The notes under the pieces are model-generated. The model made no database searches and was not told the origin of the DNA. It saw only the letters and a list, made by a program, of their open reading frames with translations. A program made the translations under genes and the position numbers. This document shows positions 47,283 to 58,122 of a DNA stretch of 64,000 nt, piece after piece. Position 1 is the first letter of the stretch. Each line of letters begins with the position of its first letter. Origin of the DNA: Alphaproteobacteria bacterium (lineage in GTDB: Bacteria > Pseudomonadota > Alphaproteobacteria > Rhizobiales > Rhizobiaceae); contig BOKV01000001.1 of NCBI GenBank assembly GCA_016861165.1, positions 124,001-188,000 on the forward strand. The letters are read 5' to 3'.

Positions 47283-47378
47283 GGCCCCGCTTCCTTTCCG
47301 TCATCGTGAAAGACGCCAACTTGCCATCGCCACGCGGGCAAGGGAAGGCGGCGCGCCCGGACGGGTCGCCAGCAGGCC

Positions 47379-47993
47379 TCACAGGCCGCCAGTGTCTTCC
47401 AGGAAGGCGACGATGTCGTCGACCCCGGTGCCGCGCCGCAGGTCCGTGAACAGGAACGGCCGCCCCTCGCGCATGCGCTCGGCGTCGCGGCGCATCACCT
47501 CAAGATCGGCGCCGACATGGGGCGCCAGATCGGCCTTGTTGATGATCAGCAGGTCGGAGCGCACGATCGCCGGCCCGCCCTTTCGCGGGATGTCGTCGCC
47601 CTGGCAGACCGAGATGACGTAGAGGCTGAGATCGGCGAGATCGGGCGAGAAGGTCGCCGCCAGGTTGTCGCCGCCCGACTCGATGAAGACGATGTCAAGG
47701 TTACGGTGGCGCTCGTTCAGCGCGGCGATCGCCTGCAGGTTGATCGAGGCGTCCTCGCGGATGGCGGTGTGCGGGCAGCCGCCGGTCTCCACCCCGATAA
47801 TGCGGTCGGATGACAGCGCCTGCAGGCGGACCAGCGCCTCGGCGTCCTCGCGCGTGTAGATGTCGTTGGTGACGACGCCGATCGAATAGCGCTCGCGCAG
47901 CGCCTTGCAGAGCTTCTCGGTCAGCGTCGTCTTGCCGGAGCCGACCGGCCCGCCGATGCCGACGCGCAGCGGGCCGTTCACCGATCGCATCAT
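47379..47993 (-). CDS. ureG: Urease accessory GTPase UreG
   Basis: The 204-residue GTPase has Walker [11 protein letters not shown], then the UreG signature [34 protein letters not shown] and the base-recognition region [11 protein letters not shown]. It drives nickel delivery to urease with UreD, UreF and UreE. Its start overlaps the ureF stop by four bases. The C-terminus ends [15 protein letters not shown], typical length. Confidence 0.98.
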   Translation of the reverse strand: MMRSVNGPLRVGIGGPVGSGKTTLTEKLCKALRERYSIGVVTNDIYTREDAEALVRLQALSSDRIIGVETGGCPHTAIREDASINLQAIAALNERHRNLDIVFIESGGDNLAATFSPDLADLSLYVISVCQGDDIPRKGGPAIVRSDLLIINKADLAPHVGADLEVMRRDAERMREGRPFLFTDLRRGTGVDDIVAFLEDTGGL

Positions 47994-48655
47994 GTCCTGA
48001 ACATCCTGGAGCCAAGCGTCTCATGGTTCATGGCGGCGATCTCGGCCGCGAGCGCGGAACCGCCGAGGTCGTCGAGGCCGGCGCGCCCGGCCCGTTCCGC
48101 GACCGCGACGATCAGCGGCTCCAGACCGGCGATGACGGCGAGCCCGCCAGCCTGGCCGACCACGCCCAGACGGATGGCGGCCTGGACGAGGTTCGAGATC
48201 GCGGCGTTGAGGTGGGCCGGCAGCACGGCCGCAAGCGCAATGCCGCAGAGCGCGGCGACCCGGCCGATGGCGACCGGATAGGCAATTCCGTCACCGTCGA
48301 TCGCCGGCGGGTCGGTCCAGACGCGGGCGGCTTCGGCGAACGCCCTTCCCTGAGCGGTCGTCTCGAGAAGCCGGCCGGCAGAGCCGGCGAGCGCCAGCGC
48401 CAGTTCGTTGACCTCGCCGAGGTCGCCACCGGCCGCGGCTCGGCGCCAGCTTTCGGCCACCAGCACCGCATCGTTCCACAGCACGCCGGATTCGAGGACG
48501 TCGTGGAGCCAATCGGCGAGCGTCCACCGGTCGGTGACCTGGCCGTCATGGGCGGCTTGTTCGAGCCCGCCGGAATAGGCGAAGGCACCGACCGGAAAGG
48601 CCGGCGACAGCATGGTCACCAGCCGGACCAGCGCGGGCGGCTCAATGGTCGTCAT
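47990..48655 (-). CDS. ureF: Urease accessory protein UreF
   Basis: UreF is the activator that couples UreG to the urease-UreD complex. The 221-residue product from the ATG at 48655 starts [20 protein letters not shown] and has the family sequence [40 protein letters not shown] and [20 protein letters not shown]. Longer in-frame starts upstream would encode a Met-rich artefact of the histidine tail of ureE. It overlaps the ureE end by 14 bases and ureG by four. Confidence 0.95.
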   Translation of the reverse strand: MTTIEPPALVRLVTMLSPAFPVGAFAYSGGLEQAAHDGQVTDRWTLADWLHDVLESGVLWNDAVLVAESWRRAAAGGDLGEVNELALALAGSAGRLLETTAQGRAFAEAARVWTDPPAIDGDGIAYPVAIGRVAALCGIALAAVLPAHLNAAISNLVQAAIRLGVVGQAGGLAVIAGLEPLIVAVAERAGRAGLDDLGGSALAAEIAAMNHETLGSRMFRT

Positions 48656-49163
48656 GGGCGTGGCCATGGTCGTGGCCATGGTGGTGGCCATGGGCATGAT
48701 GGGCATCGCCATAGGCACCGCCTTCCGGATCGAACGGCGCTTCGACATCGCTTACCGTGGCGCCCAGGCCTTCCAGCATGCCGGCGATCACATGGTCGCG
48801 GCGGATCAGGATGCGGTCGGGGAATATCTGTGCGGCCAGATGCCGGTTGCCGATCTGCCAGGCGAGCGCCAGCAGATGGCGGGTGTCCCTGCCCCGCACC
48901 TCGTGGAGCGCCTCGGGCGCGGCGCGCACCTCGATGACGCGGCCGTCGTCGAGGACCAGCCCCTCGCCATCCCTGAGCAGGCGCGCCTGCGGCAGGTCGA
49001 GCAGGAATTCGATGCCGCCGCCGCCATCGATATCGTCGGAGATCATGCTCATGCGCCGGCGGTGGCGCGCCGTCTCGTCGAGCGTGATACGGCCGGCCGG
49101 ATGATGGACGTGGTCGGTGGTTGCGGTGGCGCGGGCGCGCCGCAATGGCGGTTTCCCGGTCAT
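48642..49163 (-). CDS. ureE: Urease accessory nickel metallochaperone UreE
   Basis: The 173-residue UreE has the N-terminal peptide-binding domain and the C-terminal nickel-binding domain ([20 protein letters not shown], then [15 protein letters not shown]), with a His-rich tail ([18 protein letters not shown]). It delivers nickel to UreG. The start at 49163 overlaps the DUF29 stop by four bases. Longer upstream reading frames are artefacts. The conserved HHPAG-like sequence near residue 20 is visible ([10 protein letters not shown]). Confidence 0.94.
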   Translation of the reverse strand: MTGKPPLRRARATATTDHVHHPAGRITLDETARHRRRMSMISDDIDGGGGIEFLLDLPQARLLRDGEGLVLDDGRVIEVRAAPEALHEVRGRDTRHLLALAWQIGNRHLAAQIFPDRILIRRDHVIAGMLEGLGATVSDVEAPFDPEGGAYGDAHHAHGHHHGHDHGHAHDDH

Positions 49164-49630
49164 GCGGTCCAAGGCTCGCCGGGCAGGAATGCGTCGTCCA
49201 GTACCTCGTCCACCGAGAATTCCGGACTTGCGGGCAGGTCGCCGGGCGGAAGGCCCGCTTCGCGCGCAGCGTCGCGAACACCCCAAGCCCATGCCCAGTC
49301 CAGTACATCGGCAGGGAACTGTCGGAGGCTGGGGCTGTCGGCAATGACAGCCTGTATGTTGGCGCGTTGTTCGGAAATCGTGGCCAGCCACGACTCCGAT
49401 CGCCTGGCTGGCTGGTACTTCCATTTCAGCAGATGCTTGATCAGCACGCCCATTCGCGTGCGGATTTCCCGCTTGTCGCTCCGGCCCAAGCTCTCGATCT
49501 CCTCGGCGGCGTTCTCCCAGTCGATGTCGTTGTGGGCGCGGGCACGCAACTTAGCCGCCTGGTCCTGCGTCCAGGCGTAGAAGTCGCGTTCGTAGAGGTT
49601 CTTGTCGCGCTTGCGTGCAGCTTCTGCCAT
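49160..49630 (-). CDS. DUF29 family protein inside the urease operon
   Basis: The 156-residue protein has the DUF29 pattern: [20 protein letters not shown] near the start, [39 protein letters not shown] and a C-terminal [22 protein letters not shown]29 proteins are small helical proteins common in cyanobacteria and alphaproteobacteria, with no known role. The gene begins 9 bases after ureC and ends overlapping the ureE start by four bases, so it is translated as part of the urease operon. Confidence 0.88.
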   Translation of the reverse strand: MAEAARKRDKNLYERDFYAWTQDQAAKLRARAHNDIDWENAAEEIESLGRSDKREIRTRMGVLIKHLLKWKYQPARRSESWLATISEQRANIQAVIADSPSLRQFPADVLDWAWAWGVRDAAREAGLPPGDLPASPEFSVDEVLDDAFLPGEPWTA

Positions 49631-49639
49631 GCCGGAAAT

Positions 49640-51352
<1,713 letters not shown>

Positions 51353-51444
51353 GGCGCATTTACTCTTTCAGTTGCGAGAAGAGCGGCGATTTCGACGCCG
51401 CCTGGCGGATTTGGCTTCGGGTCCAGCGAGAGCATCGATTCCCG

Positions 51445-51804
51445 TTACCGGCTGCGGCCTTCGAATTTCGCGGGGTTGAGCTCATGCACGTCGATACCGT
51501 CGAGGCAGCGTATGTTGATTGCCGCCATCGGCGTGCCGTCGGGCATGGCGCCGCGGGCGAAGGGCTGGACGCCGCAGACCTTGCAGAACGCGTGCCGGAT
51601 GACGTGCCGGTTGAACAGGTACTCCGTCAGGCTGTCGGCGCCGGCGGTGAGCGAGAACCGGTCGGCCGGCGCGAAGCTCAGGATCGTCCCGGTCTTGCCG
51701 CAGCGCGAGCAGTTGCAGGCGATCGCCTGGTCGATGTCGACATCGACCTCGAAGCGCACCGCGCCGCACTGGCAGCCGCCCGCATAGTGCCGAACGGCCA
51801 TCAC
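51445..51804 (-). CDS. GFA/CENP-V family zinc protein inside the urease operon
   Basis: The 119-residue protein has the seven cysteines of the glutathione-dependent formaldehyde-activating fold: Cys11, Cys13 ([10 protein letters not shown]), Cys30, Cys32, Cys35 ([11 protein letters not shown]) and Cys74, Cys77 (FCKVCG). The family binds zinc and is linked to glutathione-thiol chemistry, though most members are uncharacterised. Its start overlaps the ureB stop by four bases. A function in urease is not known, and it may be a passenger. Confidence 0.85.
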   Translation of the reverse strand: MMAVRHYAGGCQCGAVRFEVDVDIDQAIACNCSRCGKTGTILSFAPADRFSLTAGADSLTEYLFNRHVIRHAFCKVCGVQPFARGAMPDGTPMAAINIRCLDGIDVHELNPAKFEGRSR

Positions 51805-52106
51805 AGCTTCCCCATCACCTTCTGGTTGAAACCGTAGACCGCGCGCCGTCCCGACAGCGGCACCAGCGTCACGTCGCGCGCCTGGCCGGGCTCGAAACGG
51901 ACCGCGGTGCCGGCGGCGATGTCAAGCCGCATGCCACGCGCCTTCTGCCGGTCGAAGTCGAGCGCCGGGTTGGTCTCGAAGAAATGATAGTGCGAACCGA
52001 CCTGGACCGGCCGGTCCCCGGTGTTGGCGACCTTCAGCGTAACCGTCTCGGCGCCTTCGTTCAGCGTGATATCGCCCTGTGCGGTGATGATCTCGCCCGG
52101 AATCAT
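51801..52106 (-). CDS. ureB: Urease subunit beta
   Basis: The 101-residue UreB starts [18 protein letters not shown] with GAGGTGAAG upstream. Other family sequences are [40 protein letters not shown] and a C-terminal [12 protein letters not shown]. It forms the trimeric urease with UreA and UreC. The start at 52106 gives the standard length, and longer upstream in-frame readings are not supported. Confidence 0.97.
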   Translation of the reverse strand: MIPGEIITAQGDITLNEGAETVTLKVANTGDRPVQVGSHYHFFETNPALDFDRQKARGMRLDIAAGTAVRFEPGQARDVTLVPLSGRRAVYGFNQKVMGKL

Positions 52107-52116
52107 CGGCTTCACC

Positions 52117-52374
52117 TCAAGCTGCCCGCCGCGCCGCGCAGTCCGGCCGGCCGGACAGCACGCGGGTCGGCGAAGGCGGATTGTTGGCGAGCTTGCCCAC
52201 CGGGCGCGCCGGCCGGCGGGAAAACTCGCCGCCGCAATTGGGACATCTGCCGCCGAGCACGCCTTTGACGCAATCGGCGCAGAACGTGCATTCAAACGAG
52301 CAGATCATCGCCAGGTGGCTGTCGGGCGGCAGGTCGCGGTCGCAGCATTCGCAGTTGGGGCGCAGTTCCAGCAT
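52117..52374 (-). CDS. DUF1272 zinc-finger-like protein
   Basis: The 85-residue protein is rich in cysteine (Cys8, 10, 11, 25, 29, 32, 35, 44 and 47, in [20 protein letters not shown] and CPNCGGEF). This fits DUF1272, a small family predicted to bind zinc. The C-terminal tail is basic and variable. It lies between ureA and ureB with gaps of 12 and 10 bases, so it is part of the transcript. No function is established. Confidence 0.85.
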   Translation of the reverse strand: MLELRPNCECCDRDLPPDSHLAMICSFECTFCADCVKGVLGGRCPNCGGEFSRRPARPVGKLANNPPSPTRVLSGRPDCAARRAA

Positions 52375-52386
52375 CGGGCTTCCTCC

Positions 52387-52689
52387 CTACCTGATCGGGT
52401 CATGGACGGTAACGAGCTTGGTGCCGTCGGGAAAGGTCGCCTCGACCTGCACGTCGTGGATCATCTCGGCCACGCCCTCCATCACCTGGGCACGGGTGAT
52501 GACACGCGCGCCGGCCTCCATCAGTTCGGCGACCGAACGGCCGTCGCGCGCGCCCTCGACGACGAAGTCGGTGATGAGCGCGATCGCCTCGGGATGGTTG
52601 AGCTTCACCCCCCGCTCCAGCCGGCGCCGCGCCACCATGGCCGCCATGGCCACCAGCAGCTTGTCCCTTTCCCTTGGCGTCAGATGCAT
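52387..52689 (-). CDS. ureA: Urease subunit gamma
   Basis: The 100-residue UreA has the full family sequence: [59 protein letters not shown], then [19 protein letters not shown] at the end. It is one of the two small subunits of the urease heterotrimer. It starts 18 bases after ureD and is followed 12 bases later by the DUF1272 gene. Confidence 0.97.
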   Translation of the reverse strand: MHLTPRERDKLLVAMAAMVARRRLERGVKLNHPEAIALITDFVVEGARDGRSVAELMEAGARVITRAQVMEGVAEMIHDVQVEATFPDGTKLVTVHDPIR

Positions 52690-52707
52690 CGCGCCCCTGC
52701 TTCCTCC

Positions 52708-53607
52708 TCACAATGACCAAATCCTGGGCAGACCTGCCTCGCCGTTGAGCAGTTCGATCAGCGGCTTGAGCGCTCCGCGCAGATGGTATCCGTCGGCGGC
52801 CAGCAATCTGGCAAGAAGCTTGCCAGTCCCGCCGACCCGCCAGGCGCTGGCGCCGGCGCGCGCGGCCGGGATGCGGGAAAGCACGTCGCGCACCGCATCG
52901 AGCCGCTGCGGCGCGTCGGCGCCGACCAGCAGCAGGCTCGCCATCGCCGCGGCGCCGCCGCCGACCGCGGCGCGGGCGAACAGGCTGGCAGCGTCGCCGG
53001 CAAGGCGCAGTTCCTCGGCATGGACCAGGCGGCCGGCGACGCGCACGCGCCAGGAGTCGCGGAAAGAACAGGCGCGCACCGTCTCGCCCATCGCCGCCCG
53101 GCCGAGGATGACCGCCTCGACCAGCAGGCAGGTGGCGTCAGCGGCGACGTCGACGCTGAGCCGGCGCTCCAGGGCGGCGCGGTCGAACAGGATCGTCTCC
53201 TGCGGCAGCCAGGCCAGCCGGGCGCCGGGTCCCGCCTCGAGGCGGACATCGACGCGCGCGGCGCCGCCGGCCGAGCGGTAGACCTTCTCGCAGGCCTGGG
53301 TGGTGAGCGACAGCCCGGCCCCGGCCCCGGCGCGCGCCGCCCACGACAGGCGGTCACCGCCGGTCATGCCTCCGGCGGTGTTGATCAGGATCGCCTCGGC
53401 CATCTCGCCGGTGCCGGCCGGCAGGCGGATTTGCGCCGCGCCTTCCTGATAGAGTTCGGCGAGACGGGTGCGGTCGCCGTCGCGGTGCACGGCGACAAGC
53501 CCGCGCGCGGCGACGCGCTGCATGCTGGCGGTTGGTGGCGGCGCGTTCACGGGCCGGCCGCATGCAAGAAGCGGGCCGGCAACCGTGTCCCCGGCGGCCG
53601 GCGCCAC
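52708..53607 (-). CDS. ureD: Urease accessory protein UreD
   Basis: UreD binds urease and recruits UreF-UreG for nickel insertion. The protein contains LINTAGGMTGGDRLSWAARA, LTTQACEKVYRSAGGAARVD, GARLAWLPQETILFDRAALE and the C-terminal LIELLNGEAGLPRIWSL. The given start is GTG at 53607 (299 residues). An alternative GTG at 53550 or ATG at 53523 would fit the family N-terminus (QRVAARGLVAVHRDGDRTRL) better, and none has a clear ribosome site. It is the first gene of the urease operon. Confidence 0.93.
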   Translation of the reverse strand: MAPAAGDTVAGPLLACGRPVNAPPPTASMQRVAARGLVAVHRDGDRTRLAELYQEGAAQIRLPAGTGEMAEAILINTAGGMTGGDRLSWAARAGAGAGLSLTTQACEKVYRSAGGAARVDVRLEAGPGARLAWLPQETILFDRAALERRLSVDVAADATCLLVEAVILGRAAMGETVRACSFRDSWRVRVAGRLVHAEELRLAGDAASLFARAAVGGGAAAMASLLLVGADAPQRLDAVRDVLSRIPAARAGASAWRVGGTGKLLARLLAADGYHLRGALKPLIELLNGEAGLPRIWSL

Positions 53608-53625
53608 GCGGCCGTACGCCCGCAG

Positions 53626-55176
53626 CTAGCCGCCCTTCGCATCGACGCCCGGCGGCCTGCGCCGGTTGGATTCACGGAACCGGCGCAGCATGCAGTCGAA
53701 GCCGCACGGGCCCTGGTCCGGGCGCGCCTCCTGGGTAGCCGCCTTGGGCGCTTTCGGGCGCGAACGCACCGCCGGCTTGGCGCGCGCCGGCCGGGGACAG
53801 ATCTGGCCGCGCTGCTGGCCGATGAGGTCGAGCAGTTCGACCGACGGCTCGACCGAGGCGACCTCGATGCCGCCGCGCCGGACGAACTCCTCCAGCGCCT
53901 GCTGGCTGCGCCTGCCCCACAGGCCGTCGACGGCGCCGACGGCGCAGCCGACCCGATTGAGTTCCTCCTGCAAGGCGCGCAGTTGCTCGCGGGTCGGCCC
54001 GGCGATCGCCGGCGCCGGCTCGGGCTTGGCGTCGTCCCGGTCGAGGCTGGCCTCCTCGGCATCCGGCGGCGCCGGCCGGTCCGCCGCCGCCGTGGCGGCA
54101 TCGGGCGCGGGCGCGACGGACTCGCTGCCGGGACGCTGGCCCGTCAGAATGGCGATCTTCAGGCGGGCTAGGCCCGAGAAGACGCCGTCGGGATAGGCCT
54201 CCAGATAGGCCTGGAAGAAACGGGGATCGGTCAAATCCTTGATCGAGTTCCAGAACGTGAGTTCGACCTGCTTGTCGGCGGGCGAGCGCGCCTGCCTGTT
54301 GCCCGCGGCTTCAAGCAGTTCGGCGACATCGGTCTGCGAATGCGCGACCGGCTCGTCTGCGCCGGCAACCGCCGCGTCGGCTTCGGTCGCGGCGGGCCTG
54401 AACACGAAGCCGCGGCCGATGAGGGAGGAGCTGCCCCACGGCACCTGACTGCCGTTGGTGACCCGGATCACGTCTTCGCGGACATGGCGCATCACGGCCC
54501 CGATGTCGGCCCCCTCCTCGCCGATGTACCTGAGCAGAGCGGCGGTGAACGGGCTGTTGCGGCCGGGACCGTCGAGGGCGACGCTGTTGGGGCTGGTGGC
54601 GAAGCCGACATAGGTGCCGACGCCCGATTCGACGCGGGCAAGGCCGGGCGCGATCGAGCGGCCGCGGGCGGAGCTGATCGAGCCGGCGAGCCGGGTGGCA
54701 AGCGGGTTGTCGCGGCAGGCATCGAGCAGCACGATGCTGGTGCGGTTGCGGTGCTCCATCACGCGCAGCAGGAAGTCGATCGACACGGCCTGAAACTGCA
54801 GGTCGATCTCGTTGTTCAACTCGGCGTCGACCGGCAGCAGGTAGTTGTGCCCGTCGACCTGCAGGCCGTGCCCGGCATAGAACAGCAGCGCCACCTGGGC
54901 GTCGTCGATGGCGCGGGCAAACGCGTTGACGGCCGCGCGCATGCCGTTCTCGTCGAGATCGATGCCCTTGATCACGTTGAACTGCAGGTCGCCCAGCGCC
55001 GCCGCCATCGCCTCGGCGTCGTTGGACGGGTTGCGCAGTTCGGCGGCGTGGACATATTTGGAGTTGCCGATGACCAGCGCCACCCGCTTCTCGGCCGACG
55101 CACCGGACTGGCCGGCGGCCACCAGAAGGATCGCCAGCAGACCCGGGATCATGAGCGAGACGAGTTTCCGACTCAT
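53626..55176 (-). CDS. Secreted caspase-fold protease with peptidoglycan-binding-like domain
   Basis: The 516-residue protein has a signal peptide (1-28) and a peptidase C14/caspase-like domain (about 29-270) with the catalytic His103 (YAGHGLQVDGHNYLLP) and Cys154 (LLDACRDNP). It then has a low-complexity linker and a C-terminal PG-binding-like repeat around ELNRVGCAVGAVDGLWGRRS. Both catalytic residues are present, so it should be an active orthocaspase-type protease. The start at 55176 follows GGAGGG. It lies 18 bases upstream of ureD but has no visible link to urease. It is a paralogue of the two caspase genes at 58-61 kb. Confidence 0.88.
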   Translation of the reverse strand: MSRKLVSLMIPGLLAILLVAAGQSGASAEKRVALVIGNSKYVHAAELRNPSNDAEAMAAALGDLQFNVIKGIDLDENGMRAAVNAFARAIDDAQVALLFYAGHGLQVDGHNYLLPVDAELNNEIDLQFQAVSIDFLLRVMEHRNRTSIVLLDACRDNPLATRLAGSISSARGRSIAPGLARVESGVGTYVGFATSPNSVALDGPGRNSPFTAALLRYIGEEGADIGAVMRHVREDVIRVTNGSQVPWGSSSLIGRGFVFRPAATEADAAVAGADEPVAHSQTDVAELLEAAGNRQARSPADKQVELTFWNSIKDLTDPRFFQAYLEAYPDGVFSGLARLKIAILTGQRPGSESVAPAPDAATAAADRPAPPDAEEASLDRDDAKPEPAPAIAGPTREQLRALQEELNRVGCAVGAVDGLWGRRSQQALEEFVRRGGIEVASVEPSVELLDLIGQQRGQICPRPARAKPAVRSRPKAPKAATQEARPDQGPCGFDCMLRRFRESNRRRPPGVDAKGG

Positions 55177-55286
55177 CGTGCTGCCCTCCGGAGGGGCCGT
55201 CTTATCACGGGCGGACCGGCAAGCGAAATCCCGCCTGGCGCCGGGACGCGCGGCACACCGCAAGAGTCAGCCGGAAAGGGACGGGC

Positions 55287-57878
55287 TCAGCCGCGCATGC
55301 GCGCGCCGGTCGGGTCGAAGGGCGGCTCGAGCGCGATCCGGGCCGGCCGGCGCTGGCCGAGAATCTCGATCTCGAACAGGCCCGCCTCGGCGCGCCCGGC
55401 CAGCGCCGCCGGCACATAGGCCTGCGCCATCGACAGCCGCACAAAGTGGGCATAGCCGCCGGAGGTGACCCAGCCGACGACGCGCCAGTCGCCGTCGCGA
55501 ATGCCGCGGATGGCCGAGGCGTCGCGCGCCGCGGTGGAGGCGGCCGCCTCGCGGCCCTGTGCATCGAACCGGCGCGGGCCGTGGCCGTGCGGCGGCTCGA
55601 CCGTGCCGTAGTCGGTGTCGCCGACCCTGGCCCAGACCGGCTCATCGCCGATGACATCGGCGTCGAGCGCATCGACCACGAACGACACGCGCCGCAGCCG
55701 CGGACCGTCGGCCTTCTCGCGGGCGGCCGCCTCGCGGCCGATGAAATCGTTCTTGTCGAGCCGGACGAAGCGGTCCATCGCCCCCTCGAACGGACCGTAG
55801 ATCGGCCTGAGCTCGCGGAACCAGGTCGGGAAGTTCTTCTCCAGCCGCATCGACAGCAGCGCCCGCATGCCGAAATCGACGATGCCGAACTCGGCGCCCT
55901 CGGCCTTGATCGCCTCGTAGACACGCCGCTCATAGGCGGGCTGCATCCAGATTTCGTAGCCGAGATCGCCGGTATAGCTGAGCCGGTTGACCATGCAGGG
56001 CGCGCCGGCCACCGCCATCTCGCGGAAATCCATGAAGCGGAAGGCCGCCGTCGACACATCGACGTCGACCAGCTTCTGCAACAGCGCCTGGCTGTTCGGA
56101 CCGGCGATCGACAGGCCGACCAGGGTCTGGTCGAAGCGGTGGACGCGAACGGACCCATCCCCCGGCAGGTGCTGCTCGAACCAGCGCATGTGGTATTTCT
56201 GCGCCGCCGAGGAGCCCCACACCATGAAGCGCGGATCGCCGGCGCGGTCGCGGCCGGTATTGGCGATGGTGAAGTCGCCGATCAGCTTGCCATTGTCGTT
56301 GAGCATCGGCGAGAGCGCGATGCGGCCGGCATGCGGCATGCGGTTGGTCAGGATGCGGTCGAGGAAGGCGCCCGCGCCCGGTCCGCTGAACTGGTATTTG
56401 GCGAAATTGGCGATCTCGGTGACGCCGACGCCCTCGCGCACCTCGCGCACCTCGGCGCCGACATGGGCGAAATCGTTGGAGCGGTGGAAGGAGACGATGT
56501 CCTTCGCGTCGGTCCCCCTGGGCGCGAACCACAGCGGCGTCTCCAGCCCCCACGAATCGCCCATCACCGCGTTGTTGTCGCGCACCATCACGTCATAGAG
56601 CGGCGTCGTCTGCGCCGGCCGGGCGGCCGGCAGTTCCTCGTTGGGGAAGCGGATCGAGAAGCGGCGCGAATAGTTCTCGCGCACCTTGGCGTTGGTGTAG
56701 CGCAGGCTCGCCCATTCGCCGAAACGGGCGACATCCATGCCCCAGACGTCGAAGCCCGGGTCGCCGTCGACCATCCAGTTGGTCAGCGCCAGGCCGACGC
56801 CGCCGCCCTGGCTGAAGCCGGCCATCACCGCGCAGGCGGACCAGAAATTGGTCAGCCCCTGGACCGGGCCGACCAGCGGGTTGCCGTCGGGCGCGAAGGT
56901 GAACGGCCCGGCGATGATCTGCTTGATGCCCGCCTTCTCGATCGCCGGGAAATGGCGGAAGCCGACCTCCAGCGACGGCGCGATGCGGTCGAGATCGGGC
57001 GCCAGCAATTCGTGGCCGAAATCCCACGGCGTGGTGACCGGCGACCACGGCTTGCACGCCTTCTCGTAGGTGCCGAGCAGCATGCCCTGGCGTTCCTGGC
57101 GCGTGTAGATCTCGCCGCGGAAGTCGATGACATGGCACAGTTCGCGCCCCGTCGCCCGGTTGAACTCGATGACCTCGGGCATGTCGTCGGTGAGCAGATA
57201 CATGTGCTCCATGGCCAGTACCGGCAGTTCGAGGCCGACCATGCGGCCAACCTCGCGCGCCCACAGGCCGCCGGCATTGACCACATGCTCGGCCCTGACC
57301 GTGCCCTGCTCGGTGACGACGTTCCACGTCCCGTCAGGGTCCTGCGTCAGCTCGGTCACGCGGTTCCTCAGCACGATCTCGGCGCCGAGCTGGCGCGCCG
57401 CCTTGGCGTAGGCGTGCGTGGTGCCCGACGGGTCGAGATGGCCCTCGACCGGGTCCCACAGCGCGCCGACGAAATTGGTCTCGTCCATGATCGGGAACAT
57501 CGCCTTGGCTTCCGCCGGCGTCACCAGTTCGGTGTCCATGCCGAGATAGCGGCACTTGGCGTGGACGAGGCGCAGGAAATCCATGCGTTCCGGCGTGTCG
57601 GCCATCTGGAAGCCGCCGACGAGATGCAGTCCGCAGGACTGGCCGGTCAGCTTCTCCAGTTCCTCGTAGAGACCGATGGTGTAGGCCTGCAGCTTGGCGA
57701 CGTTGGGATCGCCGTTCAGCGTGTGGAAGCCGCCGGCCGCGTGCCAGGTCGAACCGGAGGTCAGTTCCGAGCGCTCGATCAGCAAGATGTCGGTCCAGCC
57801 GGCCCGCGCCAGGTGGTAGAGGACCGAACAACCGACGACTCCGCCGCCGATGACGACGGCCCTGGCATGGCTCTTCAT
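55287..57878 (-). CDS. Sarcosine/dimethylglycine dehydrogenase-like flavoprotein with GCV-T domains
   Basis: The 863-residue enzyme has an N-terminal FAD-binding DAO domain (GGGVVG at 11-16, His46 in STWHAAGG as the likely covalent FAD attachment), a FAO-type middle domain and two C-terminal aminomethyltransferase-type domains (YTGDLGYEIWMQPAYERRV). It probably demethylates an N-methylated glycine derivative and passes the C1 unit to tetrahydrofolate. The substrate (sarcosine, dimethylglycine or other) is not decided. It is divergent from the caspase gene at 58123 with a 244-base region between. Confidence 0.9.
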   Translation of the reverse strand: MKSHARAVVIGGGVVGCSVLYHLARAGWTDILLIERSELTSGSTWHAAGGFHTLNGDPNVAKLQAYTIGLYEELEKLTGQSCGLHLVGGFQMADTPERMDFLRLVHAKCRYLGMDTELVTPAEAKAMFPIMDETNFVGALWDPVEGHLDPSGTTHAYAKAARQLGAEIVLRNRVTELTQDPDGTWNVVTEQGTVRAEHVVNAGGLWAREVGRMVGLELPVLAMEHMYLLTDDMPEVIEFNRATGRELCHVIDFRGEIYTRQERQGMLLGTYEKACKPWSPVTTPWDFGHELLAPDLDRIAPSLEVGFRHFPAIEKAGIKQIIAGPFTFAPDGNPLVGPVQGLTNFWSACAVMAGFSQGGGVGLALTNWMVDGDPGFDVWGMDVARFGEWASLRYTNAKVRENYSRRFSIRFPNEELPAARPAQTTPLYDVMVRDNNAVMGDSWGLETPLWFAPRGTDAKDIVSFHRSNDFAHVGAEVREVREGVGVTEIANFAKYQFSGPGAGAFLDRILTNRMPHAGRIALSPMLNDNGKLIGDFTIANTGRDRAGDPRFMVWGSSAAQKYHMRWFEQHLPGDGSVRVHRFDQTLVGLSIAGPNSQALLQKLVDVDVSTAAFRFMDFREMAVAGAPCMVNRLSYTGDLGYEIWMQPAYERRVYEAIKAEGAEFGIVDFGMRALLSMRLEKNFPTWFRELRPIYGPFEGAMDRFVRLDKNDFIGREAAAREKADGPRLRRVSFVVDALDADVIGDEPVWARVGDTDYGTVEPPHGHGPRRFDAQGREAAASTAARDASAIRGIRDGDWRVVGWVTSGGYAHFVRLSMAQAYVPAALAGRAEAGLFEIEILGQRRPARIALEPPFDPTGARMRG

Positions 57879-58122
57879 GGCGTTTTCCCGCCCGTTGGTG
57901 TAGTATGGCCGCCGAAGCTAGACCGCATCGGCGCGGCCATCCTAGCCGAAATGCGGCGAAATCGGGTCCTTTTGCAGCAGCCTGTCCGGCGTGTGGCAAA
58001 AGGCACAACGGAGGGCGGAGCGGCGTGCCAATCTGCCCGTCAAGCATCTTGCGTAGCAAAGAGTGGCTGATCCGCCCGCCGAACGGCCTTGCCGCGACGG
58101 GACCGATTGAGGGGAATCGACG

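Noticed and set aside
48642..48760. Tandem-looking CATGG/CCATGG pattern that could be taken for a repeat or CRISPR-like array
   Set aside because: It encodes the His-rich nickel-binding tail of UreE and has no unit spacing.
55446..58070. An 874-codon plus-strand open frame antisense to the FAD-dependent oxidoreductase
   Set aside because: The translation is Arg/Asp/His-rich without family motifs, and the minus-strand product has FAD and GCV-T signatures.
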